A stretch of DNA of 64,000 nt from Jiangella alba (GTDB taxonomy: Bacteria; Actinomycetota; Actinomycetes; Jiangellales; Jiangellaceae). The position numbers were made by a program, and so were the translations under genes. The DNA lies in contig NZ_FNUC01000003.1 in the NCBI RefSeq assembly GCF_900106035.1, positions 2,101,501 to 2,165,500 of the forward strand, read 5' to 3'. A model generated the notes under the pieces. It saw nothing but the letters and a program-made list of their open reading frames with translations, was not told the origin of the DNA and searched no databases. Positions 54,468-64,000 of the stretch are shown here, piece by piece (positions within the stretch are counted from its first letter, which is position 1; each line of letters starts with the position of its first letter).

Positions 54468-55462
54468 TCAACATCTACGTCGGTCCCACCATCGCGCACG
54501 TGATGGAGGGGCACCGCGCCGACCCGAACGCCCAGATCCTGCGTGAGCACTACCTGGAGCCGTGGCGGGCCGGCGGCCTGACCGGGGCCATCATGCAGGT
54601 CTCCGACTGGCCCACGGTCGGCATGCTGCTGTCCGAGGCACGCGGCTCGGAGGGCGAGATCACGTTCTGCACGTCGCGGGCCGACTTCGACAACCGTCCC
54701 GAGGGGTCGTTCGGCCTGTTCATGTCGTTCGAGGGGTACGGCCCGCTGGCCGGCGACTTCGAGGCGCTGGAGACGATGTCCCAGCTGGGCGTCACGACGT
54801 TCACGTTCTCGCACAACATGCAGAACCTGCTGTGCACCGGCTGCAACGAGCGCTTCGGCGAGGGCGGGTTCAGCCACCTCGGCAAGCAGGTGCTCAAGGC
54901 GCTGGAGTCGCTGCCGCTCATGGTGGACCTCGTCCACATGTCGCGGGCGTCGTTCTGGGACGCACTCGACCTCTACGACGGCGACCTCTTCGTCTCGCAC
55001 GCCAACGCCGACGCCGTCTCCCCGCACCGGCGCAACCTGACCGACGAGCAGATCAAGGCCGTCGCCGCGCGCAACGGCGTCGTCGGCATCACCACCTACC
55101 GCGGCTACGTCACCGAGGACCCCTACCGGGCGACGCTGTCGGACGTGCTCGACCACGCCATGCACATCTACGACCTGGTCGGCGCCGAGCACCTGGCGAT
55201 CGGGGCGGACTACTCCGGCTCGCCCATCGAGATGATCTCGGCCGGGCTCAAGCAGGCCGACCCGGACAACGCCTACGGGCTGAACGAGATCGGCCCGGAC
55301 GTCTACGCCGTCGGGCCCGAGGGCATGGAGGACGCCAGCCGCCTCGGCAACCTCGTCGAGGGCCTGCGCGAACGCGGCCTGGACCAGGCCGAGCTCGACC
55401 TCGTCACCGGCGGCTCCTACCTGGCGATGCTCGAGCGGGCCCGGCCCGAGACGGCGAGGTGA
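54464..55462 (+). CDS. M19 dipeptidase-like protein lacking the first metal motif, copy 2
   Basis: Paralogue of the protein at 49223, same length (332 residues) and same substitution of the metal-binding N-terminus (INIYVGPTIAHVMEGH instead of a DxHxD strand). Remaining candidate ligands are in MSFEGYGPL, VDLVHMSRASFWDALDLYDG, FVSHANAD and IGADYSGSP. Long identical blocks with copy 1 (CTG.NERFGEGGFSHLGKQ, SRASFWDALDLYDGDLFVSH) show a recent duplication, with divergence in the C-terminal third. ATG 54464 overlaps the S9 stop (ATGA) and has GGAGGAG upstream. Being coupled between S9 genes, it is probably an active peptide hydrolase of altered chemistry. Confidence 0.76.
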   Translation: MINIYVGPTIAHVMEGHRADPNAQILREHYLEPWRAGGLTGAIMQVSDWPTVGMLLSEARGSEGEITFCTSRADFDNRPEGSFGLFMSFEGYGPLAGDFEALETMSQLGVTTFTFSHNMQNLLCTGCNERFGEGGFSHLGKQVLKALESLPLMVDLVHMSRASFWDALDLYDGDLFVSHANADAVSPHRRNLTDEQIKAVAARNGVVGITTYRGYVTEDPYRATLSDVLDHAMHIYDLVGAEHLAIGADYSGSPIEMISAGLKQADPDNAYGLNEIGPDVYAVGPEGMEDASRLGNLVEGLRERGLDQAELDLVTGGSYLAMLERARPETAR

Positions 55463-55469
55463 GCACGTC

Positions 55470-57359
55470 ATGGCCGCACCGAGGGTGATCGACGTCGAGG
55501 AACTGTTCGCCGACCCGGAGTTCTCCGGCGCGTCGATCTCGCCCGACGGGAAACGCCTCGCCTACCTGGCGCCGTGGAGCGGACGGACGAACGTCTGGGT
55601 GCGCGGCGTCGACGATGAGCACGCCGACGCCGTGTGCGTCACGCACGACGCGCGACGCGGCATCAAGACCTACTACTGGACCGACTCCCCGCGGTGGCTG
55701 CTGTACCTGCAGGACACCGACGGCAACGAGGACTGGCACCTCTACCGGGTGGACCTCGACGCCCCGGACGAGCCCGCCGTCGACCTGACGCCGCTGCCGC
55801 CCGGGTCCCGGGTCATGGACGTGTCGCCGCTGTCGTCGCTGCCGGGCACGGTCGTGGTGTCGATGAACCGCCGGCACATGTTCGTCGACGCGTTCCGCGT
55901 CGACATCGCCACCGGCGAGACGACCCTGCACCGGGAGAACCCGGAGTCGGCGGGGCACTTCCTGTTCGGCCGGGCGGGCGAGGTCTTCTACTCGCGGATC
56001 GCCGAGGTCGGCGTGTGGGAGTTCGCCAGGGCCGACGACGAGACGGGCGAGCTGCGACCGTTCCACCGGTCCGGCGGGCCGGAGTACCCGATGGGGATCT
56101 ACCCGGCGCACGTCACGGCCAACGGCAACGGCCTGCTCGTCGGCGCCTACCAGGGCACCGACGACCTGCGCCTGGTCCGGGTCGACGCCGAGACCGGCGC
56201 CGAGACCGTGGTCGCCGCGCTGGACGGGCACAGCCTCTGCACCATGGGCTACGTCGCGCGCACCTATCCGCCCACCCTGTTCACCAGCCGGCGCACCGGC
56301 GAGGTCCTGGCCGCGCGGTTCGTGGGGGAGCGGCCGGAGCTCGTGGTCCTCGACCCGCACTTCGCGGACGTGTACGCGGAGCTGTCCAAGCTGTCCGACG
56401 GTGTGCTGGCGGCGGTCTCGTCGGACGAGACGGAACAACGGTGGGTGGCGACGTTCGCCCACGACCGGGAACCGGGCCTCACCTACTACTACGACCACGG
56501 CACGCGGGAGAGCCGGCTGCTGTTCCGGCCGTACCCGCGGCTGGACCCGGCGGAGCTGGCGCCGATGACGCCGGTCGCGTTCCCGGCGCGGGACGGGCTG
56601 CCGCTGCACGCGTTCCTCACCCTGCCCGTGGGCGTCGAACCCACCGGCCTGCCGCTGATCCTGAAGGTGCACGGCGGGCCGTGGTGTCACGACTCGTGGG
56701 GGTTCGACCCGCAGATCCAGTTCCTGGCCAACCGCGGCTACGCCGTGCTCCAGGTCAACTTCCGCGGCTCGTCCGGGTACGGCGCGAAGCACATCACCGC
56801 CGCGATCAAGGAGTTCGCCGGCGCGATGCACGACGACCTGATCGACGCGGCGAACTGGGCCGTCGAGCAGGGCTACGCCGACCCGGCCCGCATCGGCATC
56901 TACGGCGGGTCCTACGGCGGCTACTCGACGCTGGTCGGGGTCACGGTGACGCCGGACTTCTTCGCCGCGGCGGTCGACTACGTCGGCATCTCCAGCCTGC
57001 CGAACTTCATGCGCACGCTGCCGGAGTTCCTGAAACCGCTCATCGGCAACAGCTGGTACAACTACGTCGGCGACCCCGAGGACCCGGCGGACGAGGCCGA
57101 CATGCTCACGCGGTCGCCGATCACCATGGTCGACCGCATCCGCACCCCGCTGCTCGTCGTCCAGGGCGCCAACGACTCCAGGGTCGTCAAGGAGGAGGCC
57201 GACAACATCGTCGGCGCGCTCCGCACACGAGGCGTCGCCGTCGAGTACATCGTCGCCGACGACGAGGGCCACGGGTTCCAGAACCCCGAGAACCTCATCG
57301 CCATGTTCCACGCCATGGACCGCTTCTTCGCCGAGCACCTCGGCGGGCGGCGGTCATGA
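55470..57359 (+). CDS. S9 family peptidase (acylaminoacyl-peptidase-like), tandem copy 1
   Basis: Protein of 629 residues. A propeller domain starts [20 protein letters not shown]; the hydrolase domain has [26 protein letters not shown], and the triad Ser481 (YGGSYGGYS), Asp569 (GANDSRV) and His601 ([12 protein letters not shown]). No signal peptide. ATG 55470 lies 7 bases after the M19-like stop; its stop overlaps the next S9 gene. It is strongly similar to that neighbour along the whole length, so the pair arose by tandem duplication. Expected to release acylated N-terminal residues or dipeptides from oligopeptides. Confidence 0.88.
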   Translation: MAAPRVIDVEELFADPEFSGASISPDGKRLAYLAPWSGRTNVWVRGVDDEHADAVCVTHDARRGIKTYYWTDSPRWLLYLQDTDGNEDWHLYRVDLDAPDEPAVDLTPLPPGSRVMDVSPLSSLPGTVVVSMNRRHMFVDAFRVDIATGETTLHRENPESAGHFLFGRAGEVFYSRIAEVGVWEFARADDETGELRPFHRSGGPEYPMGIYPAHVTANGNGLLVGAYQGTDDLRLVRVDAETGAETVVAALDGHSLCTMGYVARTYPPTLFTSRRTGEVLAARFVGERPELVVLDPHFADVYAELSKLSDGVLAAVSSDETEQRWVATFAHDREPGLTYYYDHGTRESRLLFRPYPRLDPAELAPMTPVAFPARDGLPLHAFLTLPVGVEPTGLPLILKVHGGPWCHDSWGFDPQIQFLANRGYAVLQVNFRGSSGYGAKHITAAIKEFAGAMHDDLIDAANWAVEQGYADPARIGIYGGSYGGYSTLVGVTVTPDFFAAAVDYVGISSLPNFMRTLPEFLKPLIGNSWYNYVGDPEDPADEADMLTRSPITMVDRIRTPLLVVQGANDSRVVKEEADNIVGALRTRGVAVEYIVADDEGHGFQNPENLIAMFHAMDRFFAEHLGGRRS

Positions 57360-59254
57360 CCGCCCCGGCGCCGATCGACGTCGAGGAGCTGTTCGCCGAC
57401 CCGGAGTTCTCCGGCGCGTCGATCTCGCCGGACGGGACGCGGCTGGCCTATCTGGCGCCGTGGAGCGGGCGGACGAACGTCTGGGTGCGCGGCATCGACC
57501 AGGAGCACGCCGACGCGGTGTGCGTGACCCATGACGACCGGCGCGGCATCAGGCGCTACTTCTGGACCGATGACCCGCGCTGGCTGCTGTACCTGCAGGA
57601 CACCGACGGCAACGAGGACTGGCACCTGCACCGGGTGGACCTCGGCGCTCCCGGCGAACCGGCCGTCGACCTGACGCCCATGGCCAGCGGCTCGCGCGTC
57701 ATGCACGTCGAGCCGTTCCGGGCCGTGCCCGGCAGCGTCCTCGTGTCGATGAACCGGCGGCCGCTGGACGTCGACGTGTTCCGCATCGACGTCGCCACCG
57801 GCGCGACCGCCCTGCACCGGGAGAACCCGGACCGCCAGGGCGGGTTCGTCTTCGGGCCCGGCGGCGAGGTCGTCGCCCAGTCGCAGGCCGCCGACGGGAC
57901 GTTCGAGTACCACGCCGTCGACGCCGCGACCGGACAGCGGCGGCTCTTCCACCGGCAGGGCGGCCCGGAGCACCCGCTCGGCGTCCACCCGGCCCGGATC
58001 ACCCCGGACGGCGCCGGCCTGCTCGTGGGGTCGTACCAGGACTCCGACGACCTGCGGCTGGTCCGCGTCGACATCGCGACCGGCGACGAGACCGTCGTGG
58101 CAGCGCTGGACGGGCACAGCCTGTGCATCGCCGAGGCCGTGTCGCCGGCGGCGGCACCGACCCTGTTCACCAGCCGGCGCACCGGCGAGGTGCTGGCGGC
58201 GCGGTTCGTGGGGGACCGGCCGGTGATCCACGTCGTGGACCCCGGTTTCGCCGAGGTGTACGCGGCGCTGTCCAGACTGTCGGACGGGGTGCTGGCGGGG
58301 CTGTCGTCGGACGAGTCCGAACGGTGGTGGGTCGCGACCTTCGCCCACGACCGCGAGCCGGGCCTGACCCATCTCTACGACCACGGCACGGGCGAGAGCC
58401 GGCTGCTGTTCCGGCCGTACCCGCGGCTGGACCCGGCGGAGCTGGCGCCGATGACGCCGGTCGCGTTCGCGGCGCGGGACGGGCTGCCGCTGCACGGCTT
58501 CCTCACCCTGCCCGTCGGGGTGGAGCCGGAAGCCCTGCCGCTGGTGCTGTTCCTGCACGGCGGCCCGTGGTTCCACGACGTGTGGGGCTACCACCCGACC
58601 GCCCAGTTCCTGGCCGGCCGCGGCTACGCCGTGCTCCAGGTGAACTTCCGCGGCTCGTCGGGCTACGGACGGCGCCACACCACGGCGGCGATCAAGGAGT
58701 TCGCCGGCGCCATGCACGACGACGTCATCGACGCCGCGGACTGGGCGGTGAAGCAGGGCTACGCCGACCCCGCCCGCATCGGCATCTTCGGCGGCTCGTA
58801 CGGCGGGTACTCGGCGCTGGTCGGGGTCACGGTGACGCCGGACTACTTCGCCGCGGCCGTCGACTACTGCGGCATCTCCAGCCTGCCGAACTTCATGCGC
58901 ACGCTGCCGGAGTTCCTGCACCCGCAGATGGTGAACAACTTCCTGCTCTACTGCGGCGACCCGGCCGATCCCGAGCAGGAGGCCGACCTGCTGGCCCGCT
59001 CGCCCATCACGATGGTCGACCGCATCCGCACGCCGCTGCTGGTCGTCCAGGGCGCCAACGACGTCCGCGTGGTCAAGGCGGAGTCCGACGCCATCGTCGA
59101 GGCCCTGCGCGCCCGCGGCGTCGCCGTCGAGTACCTGGTCGCCGACGACGAGGGGCACGGCTTCCAGAACCCGGAGAACGTCATGACGATGTTCCGCACC
59201 GTCGAACGCCACTTCGCCGAGCACCTCGGCGGCCGCGGGGAGGACCAGCCGTGA
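57356..59254 (+). CDS. S9 family peptidase (acylaminoacyl-peptidase-like), tandem copy 2
   Basis: Tandem paralogue of the previous gene, 632 residues, same triad positions: Ser481 (FGGSYGGYS), Asp569 (GANDVRV), His601 ([11 protein letters not shown]). Most differences lie in the propeller and around [19 protein letters not shown], which could change substrate entry. ATG 57356 overlaps the first copy's stop (ATGA), and its own stop overlaps the GMC oxidoreductase start (GTGA), tying peptide cleavage to the oxidation genes. Two coupled near-copies suggest split specificity rather than dosage alone. Confidence 0.88.
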   Translation: MTAPAPIDVEELFADPEFSGASISPDGTRLAYLAPWSGRTNVWVRGIDQEHADAVCVTHDDRRGIRRYFWTDDPRWLLYLQDTDGNEDWHLHRVDLGAPGEPAVDLTPMASGSRVMHVEPFRAVPGSVLVSMNRRPLDVDVFRIDVATGATALHRENPDRQGGFVFGPGGEVVAQSQAADGTFEYHAVDAATGQRRLFHRQGGPEHPLGVHPARITPDGAGLLVGSYQDSDDLRLVRVDIATGDETVVAALDGHSLCIAEAVSPAAAPTLFTSRRTGEVLAARFVGDRPVIHVVDPGFAEVYAALSRLSDGVLAGLSSDESERWWVATFAHDREPGLTHLYDHGTGESRLLFRPYPRLDPAELAPMTPVAFAARDGLPLHGFLTLPVGVEPEALPLVLFLHGGPWFHDVWGYHPTAQFLAGRGYAVLQVNFRGSSGYGRRHTTAAIKEFAGAMHDDVIDAADWAVKQGYADPARIGIFGGSYGGYSALVGVTVTPDYFAAAVDYCGISSLPNFMRTLPEFLHPQMVNNFLLYCGDPADPEQEADLLARSPITMVDRIRTPLLVVQGANDVRVVKAESDAIVEALRARGVAVEYLVADDEGHGFQNPENVMTMFRTVERHFAEHLGGRGEDQP

Positions 59255-60819
59255 ACGATTTCGACTACGACGTCATCGTCGTGGGCGCCGGTTCCGCGGG
59301 CGCGGCGCTGGCCTCCCGGCTGACCGAGGACGACGGCCGCCGGGTGCTCGTCCTGGAAGCGGGCCCCGACTACCGGTCGGCCGACGCGCTCCCGGAGATC
59401 CGCAGCATCGAGCCGATGATCGTCCAGCCGACGGCGACCCTGCTGAACACCCACATGTTCCCGGGGCTGCTGGCCGCCCGCACGCCCGTGCAGGACCGGC
59501 TGCCGTACGCCCGCGGCCGCGGCGTCGGCGGCAGCTCCGCGGTCAACGGGCTGTTCGCGATCCGGGCGACCGTCGAGGACTTCGACGGCTGGGCCGCGCT
59601 GGGCTGCGCCGGCTGGGGCCACGACGACGTCCTGCCGCTGCTGCGCCGGCTCGAGAACGACCTCGACTTCGGCGCCGAGGCGTACCACGGCAGTGACGGG
59701 CCGATCCCGATCACGCGGCCGCGGCAGGACGACTTCGCCGCCGTCGACGCCGCCGTCGACCAGGCCGCCCGGCGGCTGGGCCACCCGTGGGCGCCGGACC
59801 ACAACGCGCCGGGCTCGACCGGGGTCTCGCCGTACGCGCTCAACAGCTTCGGCACCGTCCGGGTCTCGACCAACGACGGCTACCTCGAACCGGCCCGCGA
59901 GCGGCCCGGGCTGCACGTCGTCGGTGACGCGCTGGTCGACCGCGTCCTGTTCGACGGGACGCGGGTGACCGGCGTGCGCGCGATCGTCGGTGGTGCTCCG
60001 GTCGAGTTCCGCGCCGCCGAGGTCGTCGTGTCCGCCGGCGCCATCCACTCGCCGGCGGTGCTGCTGCGCTCGGGCGTCGGCCCGGCCGGCGAGCTGCGCG
60101 AGGCCGGCGTCGATCCCGTCGCGGACCTTCCCGTCGGGCGCGGCCTGCAGGACCACCCGAGCATCGCGCTGGGCCTCGGCCTGCACCAGGAGGTCGACTA
60201 CCGCGGCGTGCCCATGCGCGGCCAGGTCTGCGTGCGGTTCACCACCGGCGTCGGGGACGAGGCCAACGACGCCATGATCGCCGTGACGGGCGCGCTGGGC
60301 CTCGGCGTGCCGGCCGCCGGCGTCGTCGGCTGGGTCAACCGGGTCACCTCGACCGGCTCGGTCCGGCTCGCCTCCACCGACCCGGCCACTGACCCGCTGG
60401 TCGACTTCGACCTGCTGTCGCACCCCGACGACCTGCGCAGGTTCCGGGCCGTGACCGAGGAGCTGCGGTCCTTCGCCGCGCAGCCGGAGCTGAAGGGCAT
60501 CGCGTCGGCGATGAGCCTCGGCAACCTCGGCGCCGTGAACGCCGACCCGGCCGAGACCATGTCCGACGACGAGTTCGCGCGGTTCGCCCTCGCCGCCGTG
60601 TCCGACACGGTGCACGCGACCGGGTCGTGCCGCATGGGCGCTCCCGGCGACCCGCGGGCCGTGGTCGACCCGCACGGCCGCGTCCTCGGCGTCGACGGCC
60701 TGCGCGTGGCCGACGCGAGCATCCTCCCGTGGGTGCCCCGGGCGAACACCAACCTGACCGCGATCCTCGTCGGCGAGAAGGTCGCGGCATCGATGCGTTC
60801 GGAGGTCATGTCACGGTGA
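59251..60819 (+). CDS. GMC family FAD-dependent alcohol oxidase/dehydrogenase
   Basis: Flavoenzyme of 522 residues (choline dehydrogenase/alcohol oxidase group). The FAD Rossmann motif [15 protein letters not shown] with acidic LVLEAGPDY, the GMC signature [15 protein letters not shown], the second signature [20 protein letters not shown], and the C-terminal active-site histidine in [11 protein letters not shown] with the N in RANTNLTAI are in place. GTG 59251 overlaps the S9 stop and its stop overlaps an aldehyde dehydrogenase gene, so alcohol to aldehyde to acid is the natural reading. Inside a peptidase operon, an amino alcohol such as the C-terminal residue of peptaibols is an attractive substrate, but this is inference. 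Confidence 0.85.
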   Translation: MNDFDYDVIVVGAGSAGAALASRLTEDDGRRVLVLEAGPDYRSADALPEIRSIEPMIVQPTATLLNTHMFPGLLAARTPVQDRLPYARGRGVGGSSAVNGLFAIRATVEDFDGWAALGCAGWGHDDVLPLLRRLENDLDFGAEAYHGSDGPIPITRPRQDDFAAVDAAVDQAARRLGHPWAPDHNAPGSTGVSPYALNSFGTVRVSTNDGYLEPARERPGLHVVGDALVDRVLFDGTRVTGVRAIVGGAPVEFRAAEVVVSAGAIHSPAVLLRSGVGPAGELREAGVDPVADLPVGRGLQDHPSIALGLGLHQEVDYRGVPMRGQVCVRFTTGVGDEANDAMIAVTGALGLGVPAAGVVGWVNRVTSTGSVRLASTDPATDPLVDFDLLSHPDDLRRFRAVTEELRSFAAQPELKGIASAMSLGNLGAVNADPAETMSDDEFARFALAAVSDTVHATGSCRMGAPGDPRAVVDPHGRVLGVDGLRVADASILPWVPRANTNLTAILVGEKVAASMRSEVMSR

Positions 60820-62240
60820 GCGATCACGACTGCACGATCCGGGAACTCGTGGGCACGACGGCCGCGGTCCCGGCCGACACCCTGGACCCGGTCCTGACCG
60901 ACGCCGACACCGGGCGGGAACTGCACCCGCAACTGGCCAGCTCCGCCGCGAGCGTCGACGCGGCCCTGGCCACCGCGTGGGCCGCGCACACCGACGGAAC
61001 CTGGTTCGGGCTGCCGCGTGCGGAACGCGCCGCGGCCCTGCGCGCCCTGCGGCTCGAGCTCCAGGCGCGCGTCCCCGACATCGCCCGGGCCGACGCCCAG
61101 GACACGGGGGTGCCGCAGACGACGATCACCGCGTTCGGAAGCGCCGTGGCCATGCTCCTCGACGTCGCCGCCGCGCAGATCGAGGAGGGGTTCGGCCACG
61201 TCGAGCAGGCCACGTCGGCCGGCGTGAGCGACCAGTGGCGGCTCCCGTGGGGCCCGGCCGCGGTGTTCCTCCCGTGGAACGCCCCGGCCCACCTGGCGAT
61301 GGTCAAGACCGCCGACGCCCTGACGGCCGGCTGCCCGGTGATCATCAAACCGTCGGAGTGGGCGCCGCACTTCACCGGGATCTTCGCCGAGGCCGTCCAG
61401 GCGACCCTGCCCGCGGGCGTCGTGCAGATCGTCCACGGCGGCAGCGCGGTCGGCGCCGCCCTGGTCGGCGACGAGCGCGTCGCCGCCGTCTCCTACACCG
61501 GCGGGGTGGCCGGCGGCACCGCCGTGGCGCAGGCCTGCGCGGCGCAGCTCAAACCCGTCGACCTCGAGCTGTCCGGCAACAACCCGGCCGTGGTGCTCGC
61601 CGGTGAGGACCCGGCGGCCGTGGCCGAGCACGTCGTCACGGCGATGCTGACGCTGAACTCGCAGTACTGCGTCGCGCCGCGGCGACTCATCGTCCCCGAG
61701 GCCGAGGCGCAGGACTACCTGGCCGCGTTCGCGACCGCTCTCGATGCGGTGACCATCGGTGCCACGGCCGACCCCGCCACCCAGCTGGGTCCGCTGGCGC
61801 ACGAGCCGCATCGCCGCCGGGTCGAGGAGCAGCTCGCCCAGTTCGCCGCGCGCGGCTGCGAGGTGCGCCGCTACGGGAAGCTGCCGGAGTCCGGAGGCCA
61901 CTTCGCCGCGCCGGCCGTGGTGGTCGCCGACGGCGCGCCGGACCTGCGCGAAGAGATCTTCGGCCCCGCCCTGCTGGTCCGGACGTATCGCGACCTCGAC
62001 GAGGCGGTCACCATCGCCAACGACCACTCCTACGGCCTGGCCGGCTACGTGTTCGGCGGCGATCGCGACGCCGCGCGTGCCGTGGGCCGCCGGTTGCGCG
62101 CCGGCCTCGTGCGGCTGAACTCGCCCTACGGCCCGCCCGACTCCGACCCGGTGATGGGCATGTGGGGCAGCAGCGGCATCGGGCAGATCGGATCAGGTCA
62201 GGGCCCGCAGTTCTTCAGCGGGGCACGGTACGTCGGATGA
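60816..62240 (+). CDS. NAD(P)-dependent aldehyde dehydrogenase
   Basis: Aldehyde dehydrogenase of 474 residues. The NAD-binding segments FLPWNAPAHLAMVKTADALT and IIKPSEWAP, the general-base glutamate in LELSGNNPAVV (Glu251), the catalytic cysteine in NSQYCVAPRRLIV (Cys285) and the EEIFGPALLVRTY block are present. The usual GQxC context is altered to SQYC, and the C-terminus ends early compared with the 490-500 residues typical of the family. GTG 60816 overlaps the GMC stop; its stop overlaps the next S9 gene's upstream ATG. Probably oxidises the aldehyde produced by the GMC partner. Confidence 0.87.
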   Translation: MSDHDCTIRELVGTTAAVPADTLDPVLTDADTGRELHPQLASSAASVDAALATAWAAHTDGTWFGLPRAERAAALRALRLELQARVPDIARADAQDTGVPQTTITAFGSAVAMLLDVAAAQIEEGFGHVEQATSAGVSDQWRLPWGPAAVFLPWNAPAHLAMVKTADALTAGCPVIIKPSEWAPHFTGIFAEAVQATLPAGVVQIVHGGSAVGAALVGDERVAAVSYTGGVAGGTAVAQACAAQLKPVDLELSGNNPAVVLAGEDPAAVAEHVVTAMLTLNSQYCVAPRRLIVPEAEAQDYLAAFATALDAVTIGATADPATQLGPLAHEPHRRRVEEQLAQFAARGCEVRRYGKLPESGGHFAAPAVVVADGAPDLREEIFGPALLVRTYRDLDEAVTIANDHSYGLAGYVFGGDRDAARAVGRRLRAGLVRLNSPYGPPDSDPVMGMWGSSGIGQIGSGQGPQFFSGARYVG

Positions 62241-62257
62241 GCCGAGGAGTGGATGTC

Positions 62258-64000
62258 GTGACCACCGATCCTGCCGCCCGCTACGCCCGGGCCGAGGCAC
62301 TGCTGCCGCACCACTTCAAGAAGCTGGTCGACGCGCCGCGCGTGAGCCCGGTCTGGATCCGCGACACCGAGACGTTCTGGTACCGCAGGACGACCGCGAA
62401 CGGCTCGGAGTTCGTGCTGGTCGACGCGGTGGCGGGCACGAAGCGTCCAGCGTTCGACCACGCCCGGCTGGCGAAGTCGCTCAGCGGTGTCGTCGACGAC
62501 GACGTCGATCCGGCCGCCCTGCCGTTCGTCGCGATCGACCTCGTCGACGGTGCGGTCCAGGTCGTCGTCGGCGACCAGCGCATCGAGGTCTCGCTGGACA
62601 CCTATGCGGCGGCCGTCGTCGGCCCGGCCCACCCGGCCGAGGTCCGCTCGCCCGACGGGCGCTGGTCCGTCGGCGCGCGCGACCACAACCTGTACGTCCG
62701 CGACACGGCGACCGACGAGGAGCGGTGGCTCACCACCGACGGCGTCGAGTCCCACTCCTACGGTGCGATGAACGACGCGGTCTCGTCCCGGGTGATGCAG
62801 GAGAACCTGGGCTTCACCCTGCCGCCGCAGGTGGTGTGGTCGCCGGACTCCACCCGGTTCGTCACCCACCGGCTCGATCAGCGCGGCGTCGAGCTCATGC
62901 ACCTGGTCCGTTCCACGCCGGCGGACGGCGGGCGCCCCACGCCGATGAGCTACCACTACCCGCTGGTCGGCGACGAGACGGTCGCCACGGCCGAGTTCGT
63001 CGTCTTCGACGCGGCGACGGGGGCGGCGACGTGGTCGGCGGCCGGGCCCGTCCCGACGCCGTTCGTGCCGACGATCGCCTACGGGTTCCTCTGGTGGAAC
63101 GACGACGGCACCAAGATCCACTGGGTGTGGGGCGATCGCGGCGACAGGACGTCCAGGGTGCGCGAACTCGACCCGCGGACCGGGGCGGACACCGTCCTCG
63201 TCGAGGAGACCAGCCAGACCCAGATCCTGTACGCACCCCACCACCACGAACGCAACGTCGAGGTGCTGGACTCGGGCGAGGTGCTGCTGTGGTCCGAGCG
63301 CAGCGGCTGGGGCCATCTGTACTTGCACGGCCCCGATGGCGCCGTCACCACGGTCACCTCCGGTGACTGGCTGGTCCGCCGGATCGTCAGCGTCGACGAG
63401 CGGGCCCGGCGGGTCGTCTTCACCGCGGCCGGCCGTGAGCCCGGCGCCGACATCTACCTGCAGGAGCTCTACTCGGTGTCGCTGGACGGCGGCGAGATCA
63501 CGGCCGTCACCTCCGACGGGCTCGACCACGACTGCCTGCCGTCGAGGTCCGGGCGGTTCTTCGTCGACGTCACGTCCAGCGTCGACGTCCCCGCCGTGTC
63601 GGTGCTGCGCGACGGGACCACCGGCGAGGTCGTGACGGACCTCGAGCAGGCGGACGCGTCGGCCCTCTACGCTGCCGGCTGGACACCGCCGGAACGCGTC
63701 GTGGTCAAGGCGGCCGACGGCGTGACCGACATCTACTGCGCCGTCTACACCCCGTTCGACTTCGACCCGTCGCGGAAGTACGCGGTCCTCGACGAGATCT
63801 ACGCCGGCCCGCAGGTGTCGACCACGCCGCTGCGGTTCCCGCTGTCCGGCGGTGCCCTGACCGGATCGCGCCACGGGCACGTGTTCGCCGCGCTCGGCTT
63901 CGTCGTCGTCGCCGTCGACGCACGGGGGACCGCGCTACGGCACAAGGCGTTCCAGGACCACGAGCGGCTACATGGCGCCGGCCAGTACGTCGAGGACCAT
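62258..64000 (+). CDS. S9 family peptidase, dipeptidyl-peptidase IV-like (3' end beyond the window)
   Basis: At least 581 residues are visible, mostly the eight-bladed propeller of a DPP-IV-type peptidase: VSPVWIRDTETFWYRR, VRSPDGRWSVGARDHNLYV, VVWSPDSTRFVTHRLD, LLWSERSGWGHLYLHG and the start of the hydrolase domain (YTPFDFDPSRKYAVLDEIYAGP, VVAVDARGTALRHKAF). The catalytic Ser, Asp and His lie beyond 64000. GTG 62258 is preferred for its GAGGAG site 8 bases upstream; ATG 62237, overlapping the aldehyde dehydrogenase stop as ATGA, is the alternative. DPP-IV-like enzymes remove dipeptides ending in proline or alanine, and some accept Aib at that position; activity here is inferred. Confidence 0.84.
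   Translation, partial: MTTDPAARYARAEALLPHHFKKLVDAPRVSPVWIRDTETFWYRRTTANGSEFVLVDAVAGTKRPAFDHARLAKSLSGVVDDDVDPAALPFVAIDLVDGAVQVVVGDQRIEVSLDTYAAAVVGPAHPAEVRSPDGRWSVGARDHNLYVRDTATDEERWLTTDGVESHSYGAMNDAVSSRVMQENLGFTLPPQVVWSPDSTRFVTHRLDQRGVELMHLVRSTPADGGRPTPMSYHYPLVGDETVATAEFVVFDAATGAATWSAAGPVPTPFVPTIAYGFLWWNDDGTKIHWVWGDRGDRTSRVRELDPRTGADTVLVEETSQTQILYAPHHHERNVEVLDSGEVLLWSERSGWGHLYLHGPDGAVTTVTSGDWLVRRIVSVDERARRVVFTAAGREPGADIYLQELYSVSLDGGEITAVTSDGLDHDCLPSRSGRFFVDVTSSVDVPAVSVLRDGTTGEVVTDLEQADASALYAAGWTPPERVVVKAADGVTDIYCAVYTPFDFDPSRKYAVLDEIYAGPQVSTTPLRFPLSGGALTGSRHGHVFAALGFVVVAVDARGTALRHKAFQDHERLHGAGQYVEDH

Overview
The window is very GC-rich (about 70%), with tight operons whose neighbouring genes mostly overlap by 4 bases (ATGA, GTGA, TTGA), frequent GTG starts, a LAL-type LuxR regulator and many lipoprotein-dependent ABC importers. 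This points to a large-genome, soil-type actinomycete (Actinomycetota). I cannot name a genus from the sequence alone.

Region 1 (1-14680) is a sialic-acid scavenging locus. A NanE epimerase and a BadF/NagK-type sugar kinase are transcribed leftward. Divergent from them are a LacI regulator, an FAD oxidoreductase, a NanA-type lyase, a full Dpp/Opp-type ABC importer (two permeases, lipoprotein, two ATPases) and two tandem, duplicated secreted sialidases. The logic is: cut sialic acid outside, import it, cleave it to ManNAc plus pyruvate, phosphorylate, epimerise. A near-perfect 22-bp-arm hairpin closes the operon.

Region 2 (14680-21355) is more ordinary: a leftward ABC exporter / alpha-beta hydrolase / RidA operon, a LAL regulator and a PduO-type cob(I)alamin adenosyltransferase.

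Region 3 (21383-64000, running off the end) is the most unusual part. It is a peptide-catabolism island in which nearly every gene is a peptidase, a peptide importer component, or an enzyme for unusual alpha,alpha-dialkyl, beta-amino or 2-hydroxy acyl units. It has 2,2-dialkylglycine decarboxylase (2-aminoisobutyrate, Aib, to acetone plus alanine), an amidohydrolase, M19 dipeptidase, gamma-glutamyltransferase, a DUF885 metallopeptidase, and an operon of 3-aminobutyryl-CoA-ammonia-lyase-like hotdog protein, acyl-CoA ligase, MeaB-like GTPase, two-subunit B12 acyl-CoA mutase with 2-hydroxyisobutyryl-CoA-mutase-type active-site residues, P1 (DmpA/BapA) aminopeptidase, TPP-dependent 2-hydroxyacyl-CoA-lyase-like enzyme and a second acyl-CoA ligase. 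A GntR regulator follows, then three tandem paralogous peptide-binding lipoproteins with one permease pair and a fused double ATPase, two M19-like proteins lacking the first metal-ligand motif, an S10 carboxypeptidase, at least four S9 peptidases, a GMC oxidoreductase and an aldehyde dehydrogenase.

My main inference is that Region 3 degrades Aib-rich peptides, possibly fungal peptaibols. Peptidases open the chain, GMC oxidase plus aldehyde dehydrogenase could oxidise the C-terminal amino alcohol, and Aib would be consumed by the decarboxylase and possibly by a new CoA route: Aib-CoA to 3-aminobutyryl-CoA (B12 mutase) to crotonyl-CoA plus ammonia (hotdog lyase). Shared palindromes of the form CCTA-N6-TAGG in front of three of these units suggest a common regulator, for which the GntR protein is the in-window candidate. 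Gene-family calls rest on visible motifs; substrates and the whole-pathway idea are inference.
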